DNA of 64,000 nucleotides from Emticicia sp965283955 (GCA_965283955.1 CBDIQW010000001.1:5084001-5148000), one strand, 5' to 3'. Shown: positions 8,475 through 17,331, counted from the first letter of the stretch. The notes: generated by a model from the letters alone, not told the origin. Made by a program: numbers and translations.

Positions 8475-9382
8475 TTATAGTGTTGGTAAAACTGGTCTTG
8501 TTGCCAACGAATCGTTGATAATTTTCAAGATTTTTTCTCTTTCTTCGCCTGCCAATGGTAAACGTGGTTCACGTACCCACTCAGTACCAAGTCCAGTTGC
8601 CACTTGAGCAAGTTTGATATTTTGAATAAAACTTTAGTCGAAACATCTAAGTGCATCAACGGGAAGTGCCAACGATAAATCGCACGGGCTTCTTCGTAGC
8701 GACCTTGTTTTACTAATTCATAAATCACAACTGTTTCTCTTGGGAAGGCATCAACTAAGCCCGCAACCCAACCATCAGCACCCATTACAAGGCTTTCATA
8801 GGCCAAATCATCAACACCAGACATAATTTTGAATCGTCCACCAAACTCATTGATAATATCTGTCATGTAACGAACATCTCCAGTTGATTCTTTCATGGCC
8901 TCAAAATGTGGGTTTGCTGCCAAATCATGAAACATCGGAATCGAAATAAAGTTTTTATACGCCAATGGATTATTATACGCCAAAACAGGCAAATCAGTTG
9001 AGTCAGCTACACGGTGTAAATAATGAAGAATCTCACGTTCATCAGCCGAATAACGCATCGGTGGCAATAACATAAAACCATCTGCACCCGCTTGTTCGTA
9101 GGTTTTTGCAAGAGCTACCGCTTCACGAGTGATACATTCAGCAATACAAATTACCAACGGCACACGCCCTGCAATGGTTTTCTTTGCTGAATCAAGCAAA
9201 GTTAATTTTTCATCATTAGTAAGCGTTCCGTTTTCGCCCAACGAACCACAAATAATAATACCATGGACTCCAGCTTCGATTTGTTTTTCGATGTTGAAGT
9301 TAAACATATCTAAATCAAGGCTTTCGTCTTGGAAAAAAGGAGTTGTTACGGCAGGATAAACGCCAGTCCACGATGGTTTCAT
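8475..9382 (-). CDS. DapA-family aldolase/deaminase, probably Pyr4H2C deaminase (frameshifted)
   Basis: The N-terminal 250 residues are a class I aldolase TIM barrel of the DHDPS/NAL family: the G-SLGENGTLT loop, active-site Tyr136 (LAYNNPLAYKN) and Schiff-base Lys164 (EAMKESTGD). The frame breaks near 8632 in a short T run. One added base restores IQNIKLAQVATGLGTEWVRE and a normal C-terminus ending VLPTL at 8475. Beside a hydroxyproline epimerase and a DadA oxidase, the likely reaction is deamination of 1-pyrroline-4-hydroxy-2-carboxylate to 2-oxoglutarate semialdehyde (the HypD role). It is first in the operon, under the 9437-9444 promoter. Family sure, reaction inferred. Confidence 0.8.
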
Positions 9383-9392
9383 ATATTAATTA

Positions 9393-9424
9393 TGAATGAG
9401 TGATTGATAGAATGAGTGAATGTA
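9393..9424. repeat. GAATGAGT-type short tandem repeat, left arm
   Basis: Units GAATGAGT, GATTGATA and GAATGAGT, with further complementary units at 9561-9603. Together they flank the divergent promoter region between the hydroxyproline operon and its AraC gene. Confidence 0.6.
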
Positions 9425-9436
9425 TAATTTCTTTTG

Positions 9437-9444
9437 CAAAAGTA
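9437..9444 (-). promoter_or_regulatory. -7 box for the hydroxyproline operon
   Basis: The minus strand reads TACTTTTG, an exact TANNTTTG match, 54 nt upstream of the deaminase ATG in the intergenic region shared with the divergent AraC regulator. Control by that regulator is inference. Confidence 0.5.
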
Positions 9445-9560
9445 ATAGAGCTAATTGTAGAAAACTTATCTTAACTTCGCAGATAGTTGTACTATATTAC
9501 TCTACAAATAAAAATATATTGTAGTATTGAGGTAAATTAGTATTTAATTTAGAGTTTGTA

Positions 9561-9603
9561 TTCTATCATTCACCGAGCGTCGGTCGCTCATGCTATCATT
9601 CAA
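9561..9603. repeat. TTCTATCATTC-type short tandem repeat, right arm
   Basis: Inverted relative to the repeat at 9393-9424: TTCTATCATTCACCGAGCG, then CGGTCGCTCATGCTATCATT. It runs to within 8 nt of the TTG start of the AraC gene, so it would form part of that gene's 5' leader. Confidence 0.55.
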
Positions 9604-9611
9604 AATTAGCT

Positions 9612-10466
9612 TTGAAACCTTTATTATTCCGAATTCCAAAAACCGAAACTGAGTCTTTTAGAGTGCAGGTCGATGATTTGCCGTATTTTTACGATACGCT
9701 ACATTTTCATCCTGAATGGCAAATAACACTTATTCTTGAAAGTACAGGAACGCAATTTGTGGGCGATAATGTAGAGCGTTTTCAGCCTTTCGATATTTAT
9801 TTTTTGGGAAGTAATTTACCCCATGTTTTCCGAAATGATGCAGAATATTATGCCGAAAACCAGCGTGCGTACTCGGTTTCAGTCTATTTTCGAGGAGATT
9901 TATTGGGAGAGAATTTCTTTGATATTCCAGAAACTCAGCATTTGAAGGCATTATTGACAGAAGCGTCGAGAGGAATCCGAATTAGAAATAATGAAGCAAA
10001 TGCTCTCACAGATTTGATAAAGTCAATTGCCAGTAAACAAGGTTTTGATAAATTACTTACTTTTTTACAGATTTTAAATGAAATTGATATTTCGCTCAAT
10101 AAAGAATTTTTATCAAGTATTACTTATCAATCTCCACAGAAAGAAGTTGATAATCAGCGGATTAATGCAACGTTTGAGTTTTTGATGAAAAACTTTGAGC
10201 GAGAAATTTCATTGGAAGAGGTGGCCGAAATAGCCAACATGACACCCAATGCTTTTTGTAGATTTTTCAAGCTTCGTACAAGGAAAACTTTCTCCGATTT
10301 CTTGAATGATGTGCGTATTGGTCACGCTTGTCGAATGCTACAAAACAATGAAAAAAGTGTTTTGGAAATCTGTTTTTCGAGCGGTTTTAATAACGTCTCT
10401 AACTTCAATCGACAATTTAAGCGTCGCATGAAAATGTCGCCGAGTGCTTATTTGAGGCAATTTTGA
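9612..10466 (+). CDS. AraC-family transcriptional regulator with cupin sensor domain
   Basis: The 284-residue protein has an N-terminal cupin-like arm (FYDTLHFHPEWQITLILE, then FQPFDIYFLGSNLPHVFRND) and a C-terminal AraC DNA-binding domain with two helix-turn-helix units (ISLEEVAEIANMTPNAFCRFF and SVLEICFSSGFNNVSNFNRQF). It is divergent from the hydroxyproline operon, so it is its probable regulator. The start is TTG at 9612; no upstream ATG exists in frame and the first residues fit family N-termini. The leader lies in a short tandem repeat. The ligand could be hydroxyproline or a pathway intermediate, which is inference. It ends 14 nt from the convergent MBL gene. Confidence 0.85.
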   Translation: MKPLLFRIPKTETESFRVQVDDLPYFYDTLHFHPEWQITLILESTGTQFVGDNVERFQPFDIYFLGSNLPHVFRNDAEYYAENQRAYSVSVYFRGDLLGENFFDIPETQHLKALLTEASRGIRIRNNEANALTDLIKSIASKQGFDKLLTFLQILNEIDISLNKEFLSSITYQSPQKEVDNQRINATFEFLMKNFEREISLEEVAEIANMTPNAFCRFFKLRTRKTFSDFLNDVRIGHACRMLQNNEKSVLEICFSSGFNNVSNFNRQFKRRMKMSPSAYLRQF

Positions 10467-10480
10467 TTATAATCTTATCT

Positions 10481-11230
10481 TCAAACCATCATAAGCCAGT
10501 CGAATATTAGACGGAAGTTCTTTTCTATTTCGCCATGAAGTCCCATTTTATGGCTAATGTGTGTAAAATATGTCATTTCAGCATTTACTTTCTTGGCAAC
10601 TTCTATAGCTTCATCAAGTGTGAAATGTGAAATATGTTTTTGGCGTTGCAAAGCTCCCAAAACTAAAACCTTTGAGCCATAAGCTTTTGCCAGTTCTTGT
10701 TCAGAAATATAGTTTACATCAGTAATGTAGGTAAAATCTTTGATTCGGAAACCAAATACTGGTAAACGATGATGCAAAACATCTATTGGTATAAATGCAG
10801 TGTCTTTTATTGTAAACGTTTGATTACCAATTTCATGTACATTTATCAAAGGTACACCTGGGTATTTCTGTTCATCAAATGCATACGCAAATTCACGTTT
10901 GAGTTGAGCCAGTACTCTCGGATGCCCATAAAGGTCTAAATGCTGAATTCCATGCAGATAATTATAAGGACGGATATCATCCAGACCAGCTGTATGGTCT
11001 TTGTGTTCGTGGGTGTAGATGATTCCATCAATTCGAGGAATACGTTCACGAAGTGCTTGATGGCGGAAGTCTGGACCCGTATCAATCACAAAACTTTTGT
11101 TTTCTACTTCAATCCAAACCGATACTCTGAGTCGTTTGTCACGGTAATCCAGTGAATTACAAACCTCACACCCACACGTCAGTACGGGAATCCCGCCCGA
11201 AGTACCTGTTCCGAGAAAAGTTACATTCAT
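10481..11230 (-). CDS. MBL-fold metallohydrolase (PhnP/RNase Z-like)
   Basis: The 249-residue protein has the metallo-beta-lactamase motif THEHKDHTAGLDD, an early FLGTGTSGGIPVLTC strand-loop and a TCGCEVC cysteine cluster. These are typical of PhnP-type phosphodiesterases and other small Zn-dependent hydrolases common in Bacteroidota. I set the start at the ATG at 11230 (MNVTFLGTGTSGG). The reading frame continues 16 codons upstream, but that stretch is translated from a short tandem repeat and is unlikely to be protein. The exact substrate (cyclic phosphodiester or other) cannot be told from sequence. Confidence 0.8.
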   Translation of the reverse strand: MNVTFLGTGTSGGIPVLTCGCEVCNSLDYRDKRLRVSVWIEVENKSFVIDTGPDFRHQALRERIPRIDGIIYTHEHKDHTAGLDDIRPYNYLHGIQHLDLYGHPRVLAQLKREFAYAFDEQKYPGVPLINVHEIGNQTFTIKDTAFIPIDVLHHRLPVFGFRIKDFTYITDVNYISEQELAKAYGSKVLVLGALQRQKHISHFTLDEAIEVAKKVNAEMTYFTHISHKMGLHGEIEKNFRLIFDWLMMV

Positions 11231-11235
11231 ATTTA

Positions 11236-11320
11236 ATGATAGAATTAATGAATGATAGAATGATAGAATAAAGGACAATCTTTTTCAATAAACTATTCTA
11301 TCATTCTATCATTCACTCAA
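11236..11320. repeat. GAATGATAGAATGA tandem repeat forming an inverted pair
   Basis: The left arm is built of AATGATAGAATGATAGAATA units and the right arm of TATTCTATCATTCTATCATT units, so the RNA would fold into a long hairpin. It lies between the response regulator and MBL genes. Confidence 0.65.
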
Positions 11321-11332
11321 TCTTCATTAGAT

Positions 11333-11701
11333 TTATTCCGTTAGTCCTTTTACAACTTCGACTAATTTATCAAAATTCAGAGGTTTCATCAATGCATCAT
11401 TAAAGCCCGCTTCTTTGAAATCAGTTTCTGAATAATTTTTTGCATTGCCTGTGATAGCCACAACAGGAAGATTTGCCTTTGATTTATCGCTCAATTCACG
11501 AATCGCTTTTACACACTCCATACCATCCATAATCGGCATATTGATGTCGAGTAACAAGATGTCAAAATCTTCTTTGTCGAGCAATTGCATCACTTGTTCG
11601 CCATTCTTAACGGCAGTAATTTCAAAATTCTGGAATTCCAAAATCTTTTTGGCTAAGTTCTGAATCACTGAGCTGTCTTCGGCAATTAATACTCGTTTCA
11701 T
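11333..11701 (-). CDS. Single-domain response regulator (CheY-like receiver)
   Basis: A 122-residue stand-alone receiver domain: the acidic pair in VLIAEDSS, the phosphoacceptor Asp in FDILLLDINMPIMDG, the conserved Thr in VVAITG and the Lys in ALMKPLNFDKL. There is no output domain, so it probably relays phosphate or works by protein contact. No kinase is adjacent. The neighbours (MBL hydrolase, divergent LpxH) give no functional clue. Confidence 0.88.
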   Translation of the reverse strand: MKRVLIAEDSSVIQNLAKKILEFQNFEITAVKNGEQVMQLLDKEDFDILLLDINMPIMDGMECVKAIRELSDKSKANLPVVAITGNAKNYSETDFKEAGFNDALMKPLNFDKLVEVVKGLTE

Positions 11702-11920
11702 TTGATAATTATATTGTTTTATAAAATGGTCTTATAAGAATTCGGTTGTAAATATAAGGAAAGATGATTTTCTATAAAATCAAATTTTGCTTTATTTCAA
11801 AACTACGCATAATTAGCATCAAAAACGATAAGTTTTTAACAAATTTTCTGTTTTCATTTAAAATATTCATAAAATTTTGTGTGCTTTGTGCAAAGTTTTA
11901 ATTTTCATAGAATTGTATTA

Positions 11921-12694
11921 ATGTTAATGAATCGTACAATACCCACAGGAAAAAAAATATACTTTGCTTCTGATTTTCATTTAGGCGATCCCACGCATGC
12001 TGAGAGTCTTATCCGTGAACGCCGAATCATTGAGTGGCTTGAAGATATCCGCCATGATGCCGAAGTAATTTTTTTAGTAGGCGATTTGTTTGATTTTTGG
12101 TACGAATACAAGCATGTTGTACCGAAAGGTTTCGTGCGTTTTTTTGGGAAATTAGCCGAATTATCAGATGCTGGAATCGAAATAATAGTCTTTTTAGGCA
12201 ATCGTGATATGTGGATGACTGATTATTTTGAAACGGAGCTGAATATTCGCACAATCCGCCGACCACAAGTTTTTTCATTCAATCAAAAAACGTTTTATGT
12301 AGGTCACGGAGATGGACTCGGTGCTGATGATTTTGGTTATAAAATTTTGAAAGTGATTTTTGAAGGGAAAATTCCAAGGTTTCTGTTCGGAAGAGTGATG
12401 CATCCAAATCTTGGAATGTTGTTGGGACAAATCTGGACTAAAAATAGCTGGAAGAAAAAACGTGAACCGGAAAAGTTTTTGGGTGAAGAACGTGAGCACT
12501 TAGTGCAATATTCAAAGCAGATTGAAGCTAAAACCCACCATGATTTTTATGTTTTTGGCCATCGACACACAATGGCCGAAATGAATATTTCTCCAACGGC
12601 TCGTTATGTAAATCTCGGCGATTGGATTTGGTATAATAGTTACGCAGTTTTTGATGGAGAAACTATGCAACTACTTACCTATAAACCTAAATAA
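11921..12694 (+). CDS. lpxH: UDP-2,3-diacylglucosamine diphosphatase (LpxH-like)
   Basis: A calcineurin-like phosphoesterase of about 257 residues with the metal motifs in order: SDFHLGD, GDLFDFW, FLGNRDMWM (the GNRD form, as in E. coli LpxH), GHGDGLG and VFGHRHT. LpxH cleaves UDP-2,3-diacylglucosamine to lipid X at the cytoplasmic face of the inner membrane in lipid A synthesis. I take the start at the ATG at 11921 (or 11927). The longer frame from 11879 adds residues lacking family similarity. It is convergent with the CpsB-like gene. Other phosphoesterase roles are possible, but the WYEYKH insert fits LpxH of Bacteroidota. Confidence 0.85.
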   Translation: MLMNRTIPTGKKIYFASDFHLGDPTHAESLIRERRIIEWLEDIRHDAEVIFLVGDLFDFWYEYKHVVPKGFVRFFGKLAELSDAGIEIIVFLGNRDMWMTDYFETELNIRTIRRPQVFSFNQKTFYVGHGDGLGADDFGYKILKVIFEGKIPRFLFGRVMHPNLGMLLGQIWTKNSWKKKREPEKFLGEEREHLVQYSKQIEAKTHHDFYVFGHRHTMAEMNISPTARYVNLGDWIWYNSYAVFDGETMQLLTYKPK

Positions 12695-12700
12695 ACATGT

Positions 12701-13492
12701 TTAGGCAAATACAGTTATTTTTTTCTCCATCAATGTATTATTCAAGATATTGAGCTGAGTTGCTTCTTTGAAAGTTTTGAGCTTAAAAGCATGCTTGATA
12801 CTTTCGAGTTGAGTGATGCTGTGGCAGTCTGAACCTAAGAAAGCTACCAGTTTTTTGCTAATCAGTAATTCTGCTAACTCTTGTGCTTGCTTTGAATAAT
12901 AACCTGTCAATGAACCAATATTCACTTGAAAAAGTGCACCATTGAAAGATAAACGATTGATTACTTCCAAATCATTTAGGCTCACATATCGTTCGGGATG
13001 AGCCAGAACAGGAGTATAACCAGCCTGTTTGATTTTGATAACTGCTTCAAGAATATAAGAGGCCTTTGTAACAAATGAAGCCTCAAAAAGTAGATATTTT
13101 TTACTTCCACCAAAAGTTAAAACTTCATGGCATTCGATCAATCTGAATAATTCATCTTCCAAATAATATTCGGCTGCTGCTTCCAATTCCATTTTAATAT
13201 TTCTACGTTTCAGAACAGTTTTGAGAATATGTAATGATTGTAGAATATCTTCAGGAGCATTATTATAATAGCCAGTCATTACGTGCGGTGTCGCAATAAT
13301 TTTGCGATACCCCATTGCATACATCTCTTTAATTATTTCGATACTCTGCTCTATATCTACTGGGCCATCATCAAGTTGCGGTAATACATGAGCATGAACA
13401 TCAACTGTCAATTCTGGTTTCGGAGTATTGCCGCTCAAAACATCTCTCTTGAAAATTGACTCAAACATTAAGGATAGTTTATTCTTTGGCAT
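12701..13492 (-). CDS. CpsB/YwqE-like tyrosine-protein phosphatase (PHP fold)
   Basis: The 263-residue protein has PHP-family metal motifs: VDVHAHVLPQLDDGP, IATPHVMTGYY, PVLAHPERY and FLGSDCHSI. CpsB/YwqE/Wzb-type PHP phosphatases dephosphorylate tyrosine kinases that control capsule or exopolysaccharide export. A DegP/Wzc-type kinase is not in the window, but the next gene (dTDP-4-dehydrorhamnose 3,5-epimerase) also belongs to surface polysaccharide synthesis. The gene is convergent with lpxH, 6 nt apart. The family call is strong; the substrate is inferred. Confidence 0.85.
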   Translation of the reverse strand: MPKNKLSLMFESIFKRDVLSGNTPKPELTVDVHAHVLPQLDDGPVDIEQSIEIIKEMYAMGYRKIIATPHVMTGYYNNAPEDILQSLHILKTVLKRRNIKMELEAAAEYYLEDELFRLIECHEVLTFGGSKKYLLFEASFVTKASYILEAVIKIKQAGYTPVLAHPERYVSLNDLEVINRLSFNGALFQVNIGSLTGYYSKQAQELAELLISKKLVAFLGSDCHSITQLESIKHAFKLKTFKEATQLNILNNTLMEKKITVFA

Positions 13493-13683
13493 ATATAGGA
13501 TTCAATCAAGGCAGTCTAAGCACCTTAGTCTGCGATATACCCATGAAGTTCCAAGACCATGCCAAATGTATCCGCTTGTTATATAAAAATAGCAAACGGT
13601 ATCAATCGCTTGCTATTCAATATATTTAAAAAAAAAAAGCAACTAATTGCAAAATTGGTACAATTTATGATGCAAAAATTTCC

Positions 13684-14224
13684 TTAAATTTTGCTAAATA
13701 AATCTTTAAAAGTTGTAAGCTCTAAATCTTTTTCTGAAACATTTGGATTTGTGATTCCCCAGTCAATATTTAAGTCTGGGTCATTCCAAATGATACCACC
13801 TTCAGAAGCTTTATTATAGTTATTGGTGCATTTATATGAAAAGATAGAGTCTTCAAGTGCAGCAAATCCATGTGCGAATCCTTCTGGAATATAAACCATA
13901 TTTTGTAGCGAAGCATCCAACGTAAACTTTTGATATTTGCCAAAAGTTGGTGAGTTTGGACGAATATCTACCGCCACATCAATAACTTTTCCCGTAACTA
14001 CTCGTACAAGTTTACCTTGAGAAAAAGGAGTATTCTGGAAATGAAGTCCACGTAAAACCCCAGCTGTTGAAAATGACTGATTGTCTTGTACAAACTGAAA
14101 AAGGAATCCCATTTTGTGCAAAAATATCTTGACGATATGACTCAAAAAAGTGACCACGGGCATCTCCAAAAATTCTTGGATAAATCTCAATTAGGCCTTC
14201 AATACTTGTTTTTCTAAACTCCAT
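13684..14224 (-). CDS. rfbC: dTDP-4-dehydrorhamnose 3,5-epimerase (frameshifted)
   Basis: Two overlapping pieces form one protein of 179 residues, normal for RfbC. The N-terminus has GLIEIYPRIFGDARGHFFESY, the middle has FSTAGVLRGLHFQ (cupin metal/active-site His) and VIDVAVDIRPNSPTFGKY, and the end has YIPEGFAHGFAALED. The frame breaks near 14099: CCTTTTTCAG should read CCTTTTCAG, giving GIPFQFVQDNQS. The enzyme epimerises C3 and C5 in dTDP-L-rhamnose synthesis. The rest of the rfb set is not here. A -7 box (TACTTTTG) is at 14311-14318. Confidence 0.88.
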
Positions 14225-14310
14225 TATTGGGTAATAATTTTAAAATCGGCAAGTTAACTTCTTCATCAATTTAACTAATAATTGATTTATTCTAAGGTTA
14301 ATAGAATATA

Positions 14311-14318
14311 CAAAAGTA
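14311..14318 (-). promoter_or_regulatory. rfbC: -7 box for rfbC
   Basis: The minus strand reads TACTTTTG (TANNTTTG consensus), 86 nt upstream of the rfbC start in the divergent rfbC/pyrF intergenic region. Confidence 0.5.
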
Positions 14319-14398
14319 GTATTTACAAAATAAAATCGTGTTATTTTTCTAATTAAATCGTATTATTTATAGAAATTTGCCTAAAAAAACATCAAAGA

Positions 14399-15223
14399 AT
14401 GACAAAAAAGCAGCTTTTTGAGCAAATAACAAAAAAAAACTCATATTTGTGTGTTGGTCTTGATACCGACATTAAAAAAATTCCGTCGCATTTACTCAAA
14501 GAAAAAGATCCAATTTTTGAATTTAATCGTCAGATTATAGACGCAACCGCTGAGTATGCCGTTGCATATAAGCCAAACATAGCTTTCTATGAGGCATTGG
14601 GGGCGAAAGGATGGGAGAGTTTACAACGCACTATAGAATATATACCGCAAGAGTGTTTTACAATTGCAGATGCCAAACGTGGCGATATTGGCAATACTTC
14701 GGGGCTTTATGCTCGTACATTTTTCGATCAATCATCTTCAGGACTGGATTTCGATTCAGTAACGGTTGCCCCATATATGGGAAGTGATTCGGTGATGCCT
14801 TTTCTTGAATTTGAAGGAAAATGGGTGATTCTTTTGGCTCTGACCTCCAATGTTGGTGGCGATGATTTTCAGCAATTATCAATAGGAGATAAACAATTAT
14901 TTGAACAAGTAATTCTAACTTCCCAACAATGGGCTGACTCAGAGCGTATGATGTATGTTGTGGGTGCTACAAAAGCAGATAAATTATTGAAAATCAGAGA
15001 AATTGCTCCCGAACATTTCTTACTTGTACCAGGCGTTGGGTCTCAAGGTGGTAGTTTAGAAGAAGTTTCAAAATATGGAATGAACAAACAATGTGGTTTG
15101 TTAGTAAACTCTTCAAGAGCCATTATTTATGCCTCTTCTGACGAAACTTTTGCCCAAGTAGCCGCCAAAGAAGCTCAAGCCGTGCAACAAGAAATGAAGA
15201 AATATTTGCAGAAGTATTTGTAA
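14399..15223 (+). CDS. pyrF: Orotidine 5'-phosphate decarboxylase (type 2)
   Basis: The 274-residue protein has the OMP decarboxylase pattern: LCVGLDTD, the KPN strand (VAYKPNIAFYEALG), the catalytic ADAKRGDIGNT, then VAPYMGSDSV and VPGVGSQGGS for phosphate binding. The spacing and length match the longer type 2 subfamily (about 270 residues) found in Bacteroidota and mycobacteria. It makes UMP in the last step of pyrimidine synthesis. It stands alone here and is followed by a perfect 23-bp hairpin that may terminate the transcript. Confidence 0.93.
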   Translation: MTKKQLFEQITKKNSYLCVGLDTDIKKIPSHLLKEKDPIFEFNRQIIDATAEYAVAYKPNIAFYEALGAKGWESLQRTIEYIPQECFTIADAKRGDIGNTSGLYARTFFDQSSSGLDFDSVTVAPYMGSDSVMPFLEFEGKWVILLALTSNVGGDDFQQLSIGDKQLFEQVILTSQQWADSERMMYVVGATKADKLLKIREIAPEHFLLVPGVGSQGGSLEEVSKYGMNKQCGLLVNSSRAIIYASSDETFAQVAAKEAQAVQQEMKKYLQKYL

Positions 15224-15226
15224 TTT

Positions 15227-15284
15227 GTTGTACAATTTTCCAAATTGTTTTATTAAAATAGAACAATTTGGAAAATTGTACAAC
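15227..15284. repeat. Perfect 23-bp inverted repeat
   Basis: Arms 15227-15249 and 15262-15284 are exact reverse complements (GTTGTACAATTTTCCAAATT and on), around a 12-nt AT loop. It lies 4 nt after the pyrF stop and 15 nt before the DUF2851 gene. There is no T tract, so it is not a classic terminator; a small palindromic mobile element is possible. Confidence 0.75.
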
Positions 15285-15299
15285 TAAGCTGTTATCAAT

Positions 15300-16571
15300 A
15301 TGAATGAAGCATTTCTACACTATCTTTGGCAATTTCAGCAGTTTGATAAATCAAATTTGCAAACGATTTCGGGTGAAAAGATTTCGGTGTTAAAAACAGG
15401 TATTTTGAATACCGATGCTGGCTTCGATTTTACAAACGCTCGGCTTCAAATCAATGAAATTGAATGGGTCGGAAATGTAGAAATTCATATAAAATCTTCT
15501 GATTGGCAACTTCACAAACATCAGAATGACGAAGCTTATAATAATGTAATTCTGCATGTGGTTTGGGAAAACGACCACGCCATCACTCGACAAGATGGTA
15601 GTCTGATACCGACGCTTGAATTGGAAACAATTACTGATATACAAATTTTTAACAAATATCAGCACTTAGTTGATAATCAAGCTATTATTCCGTGCAAAGA
15701 ACAATTTTTAAAAGTATCTGATTTATCTAAATTTGCTATTTTGGATAAGGTTTTGGCGAAGCGTTTACAGCAAAAATCCCAAATTGTAGAACAACTCTTT
15801 GAACAAAATAATGGAGATTGGGAAGAAACAGCTTATCAACTTCTGGCCCGAAATTTTGGGTTTAAGCTTAATTCAGAAACGTTTCTAAGGCTTGCTCAAA
15901 ATCTTCCATTAAAGGTTTTACAAAAACACCGAGATAATATTACCCAAATCGAAGCCATGCTTTTCGGTCAAGCGGGTTTGATAGATAAATGCGATGAATA
16001 TTCAGAAAAACTCAGCCAAGAATATGACTTCTTTTCAGCAAAATTTTCTTTAAAAACCAATCAATTAAGCAGGCATGAATGGAAGTTCTTACGCACTCGT
16101 CCTGCAAATTTTCCGACCATTCGCATTGCTCAACTGGCCAAGCTGATTACACAACAACAAAGTTTTTTCTCGCTTTTTACTCAGACCAATTCGATTGAAG
16201 ATTTACGAAATTCTCTAAAAATTGAACAATCTATTTATTGGCATGAACATTACAGCTTTGGAAAAGTCGTTAGTAAGAAATTAGTAGGTTTAGGCAAAGA
16301 TTCTATCAATAATATTTTGATAAATACAGTTATTCCTCTCTTGGCGTGTTATTCTGAGAAAATTGATAATCAAGAGCTTATGGCAAGATGTGTGAGTTTT
16401 TTGGAGGCTTTACCAGCCGAAGAAAATCATATAACCGAAATGTGGGAAGGCTTGGGAATGAAAATAAAAACAGCCTTCGATTCGCAAGCGAGTATTGAAC
16501 TTTATAATAATTTCTGTACCCAAAAACGCTGTTTACAGTGCAATGTTGGGATTGAGATTTTGAAGAAATAA
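15300..16571 (+). CDS. DUF2851 family protein
   Basis: A 423-residue cytoplasmic protein of the DUF2851 family, widespread in Bacteroidota. The hallmark is the N-terminal half: FLHYLWQFQQFDKSNLQT, GILNTDAGFDFTNARLQI, WVGNVEIHIKSSDW and NNVILHVVWEND. The C-terminus has a possible metal-binding CTQKRCLQC cluster. No enzymatic function is established. The first half has an all-beta look reminiscent of nuclease-like folds, but I would not assign activity. It sits between a palindrome and a repeat-rich gap. Confidence 0.85.
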   Translation: MNEAFLHYLWQFQQFDKSNLQTISGEKISVLKTGILNTDAGFDFTNARLQINEIEWVGNVEIHIKSSDWQLHKHQNDEAYNNVILHVVWENDHAITRQDGSLIPTLELETITDIQIFNKYQHLVDNQAIIPCKEQFLKVSDLSKFAILDKVLAKRLQQKSQIVEQLFEQNNGDWEETAYQLLARNFGFKLNSETFLRLAQNLPLKVLQKHRDNITQIEAMLFGQAGLIDKCDEYSEKLSQEYDFFSAKFSLKTNQLSRHEWKFLRTRPANFPTIRIAQLAKLITQQQSFFSLFTQTNSIEDLRNSLKIEQSIYWHEHYSFGKVVSKKLVGLGKDSINNILINTVIPLLACYSEKIDNQELMARCVSFLEALPAEENHITEMWEGLGMKIKTAFDSQASIELYNNFCTQKRCLQCNVGIEILKK

Positions 16572-16599
16572 TTACCTCACCGCTACGGCAGATCAGTCC

Positions 16600-16680
16600 T
16601 AAATCCCTCTCCTTTTCAGGAGAGGGACTTTCTTAGTTCCTCTTTAGGGTGGTGCGGCATTCCGACGGAGGGGTTACGTA
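16600..16680. repeat. Compound palindromic repeat (CCCTCTCC hairpin plus CCTCTTTAGGG block)
   Basis: CCCTCTCCTTTTCAGGAGAG is a hairpin, followed by CCTCTTTAGGGTGGTGCGGC and a CCGACGGAGGGG block. Its G+C is clearly above the surroundings, and parts recur at 8440-8474 and 43071-43093. I read it as a dispersed non-coding repeat. Confidence 0.55.
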
Positions 16681-16880
16681 CGATTGACCATCGAAATGCC
16701 CGATACCAACAAAATTAGGCCTAAAACTGCTGGAGCTATTTTTCTTGCACCTTTTACGGTCAAGCCCATCACGGTATCATCGGCCGACATGAAGGCTATA
16801 CAAGCAAATAATAATAATAGTAGGCCCATTCCAGCTAAAATTCCGCCGAGCATTCTTTTAAATTTAGTTCCGTCATTCAT
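16674..16880 (-). CDS. Small two-helix membrane protein, unknown function
   Basis: A 68-residue protein with two hydrophobic helices (MLGGILAGMGLLLLLFACIA and PAVLGLILLVSGISMV) joined by a short polar loop. Small inner-membrane proteins of this design are common in Bacteroidota and lack assigned functions. Its C-terminus overlaps the edge of the compound repeat. No operon partner is obvious; the next gene in the same direction is the HNH endonuclease after it. Confidence 0.55.
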   Translation of the reverse strand: MNDGTKFKRMLGGILAGMGLLLLLFACIAFMSADDTVMGLTVKGARKIAPAVLGLILLVSGISMVNRT

Positions 16881-16920
16881 TCCTTATCTTCGAGTTTAGG
16901 TGTTTTTAAAAGTTTATTTA

Positions 16921-17331
16921 TTAAGAGAAAAACCCAGCTAATAGCATCTCAAATCTTTCTTCAATTTTCATTGGTAAATTTAATTCTAATAGTTTTATGG
17001 TTGCTTTTCCAGTATCTGAAAGTGGAATAAACTCTCCTTTATTCATTTCAAAATGCTCAAACCAATTTTGAGTTCGTGGATTAAAAAGTGGGACTAATTC
17101 TCCACCAAACTCCAGAATAGTAGCAATATTTGAACCCTTTTTCCAATTGCAAGGTGAACAGCAATATGCGAGGTTATTGAGTGTATTTGGTCCACCATGC
17201 TGCAAAGCTATGATGTGTTCGATATGATACTCGTAAGAAGAAAGGAATTCAGGAACATGGCAATATTCACAACGATGATTAGCACGTTCGATGATTAATT
17301 TTCTTTTGGAACGAGAAATATAAACACTCAT
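16921..17331 (-). CDS. HNH endonuclease
   Basis: A 136-residue protein with a complete HNH/Zn-ribbon: CEYCHVP, then the catalytic YHIEHIIALQHGGPNTLNNL, then CCSPCNWKKG. Both CxxC pairs and the His-His core are present, so it should be active on DNA. It overlaps the stop of the small upstream gene by 4 nt (ATGA arrangement), so the two are translationally coupled. It is not within a prophage or intron here. Possible roles are defence, a toxin, or repair. Confidence 0.85.
   Translation of the reverse strand: MSVYISRSKRKLIIERANHRCEYCHVPEFLSSYEYHIEHIIALQHGGPNTLNNLAYCCSPCNWKKGSNIATILEFGGELVPLFNPRTQNWFEHFEMNKGEFIPLSDTGKATIKLLELNLPMKIEERFEMLLAGFFS

Noticed and set aside
11231..11278. N-terminal extension of the MBL hydrolase (MSFILSFYHSL)
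   Set aside because: These residues are translated from a tandem DNA repeat; the family start MNVTFLGTGTSGG is at 11230.
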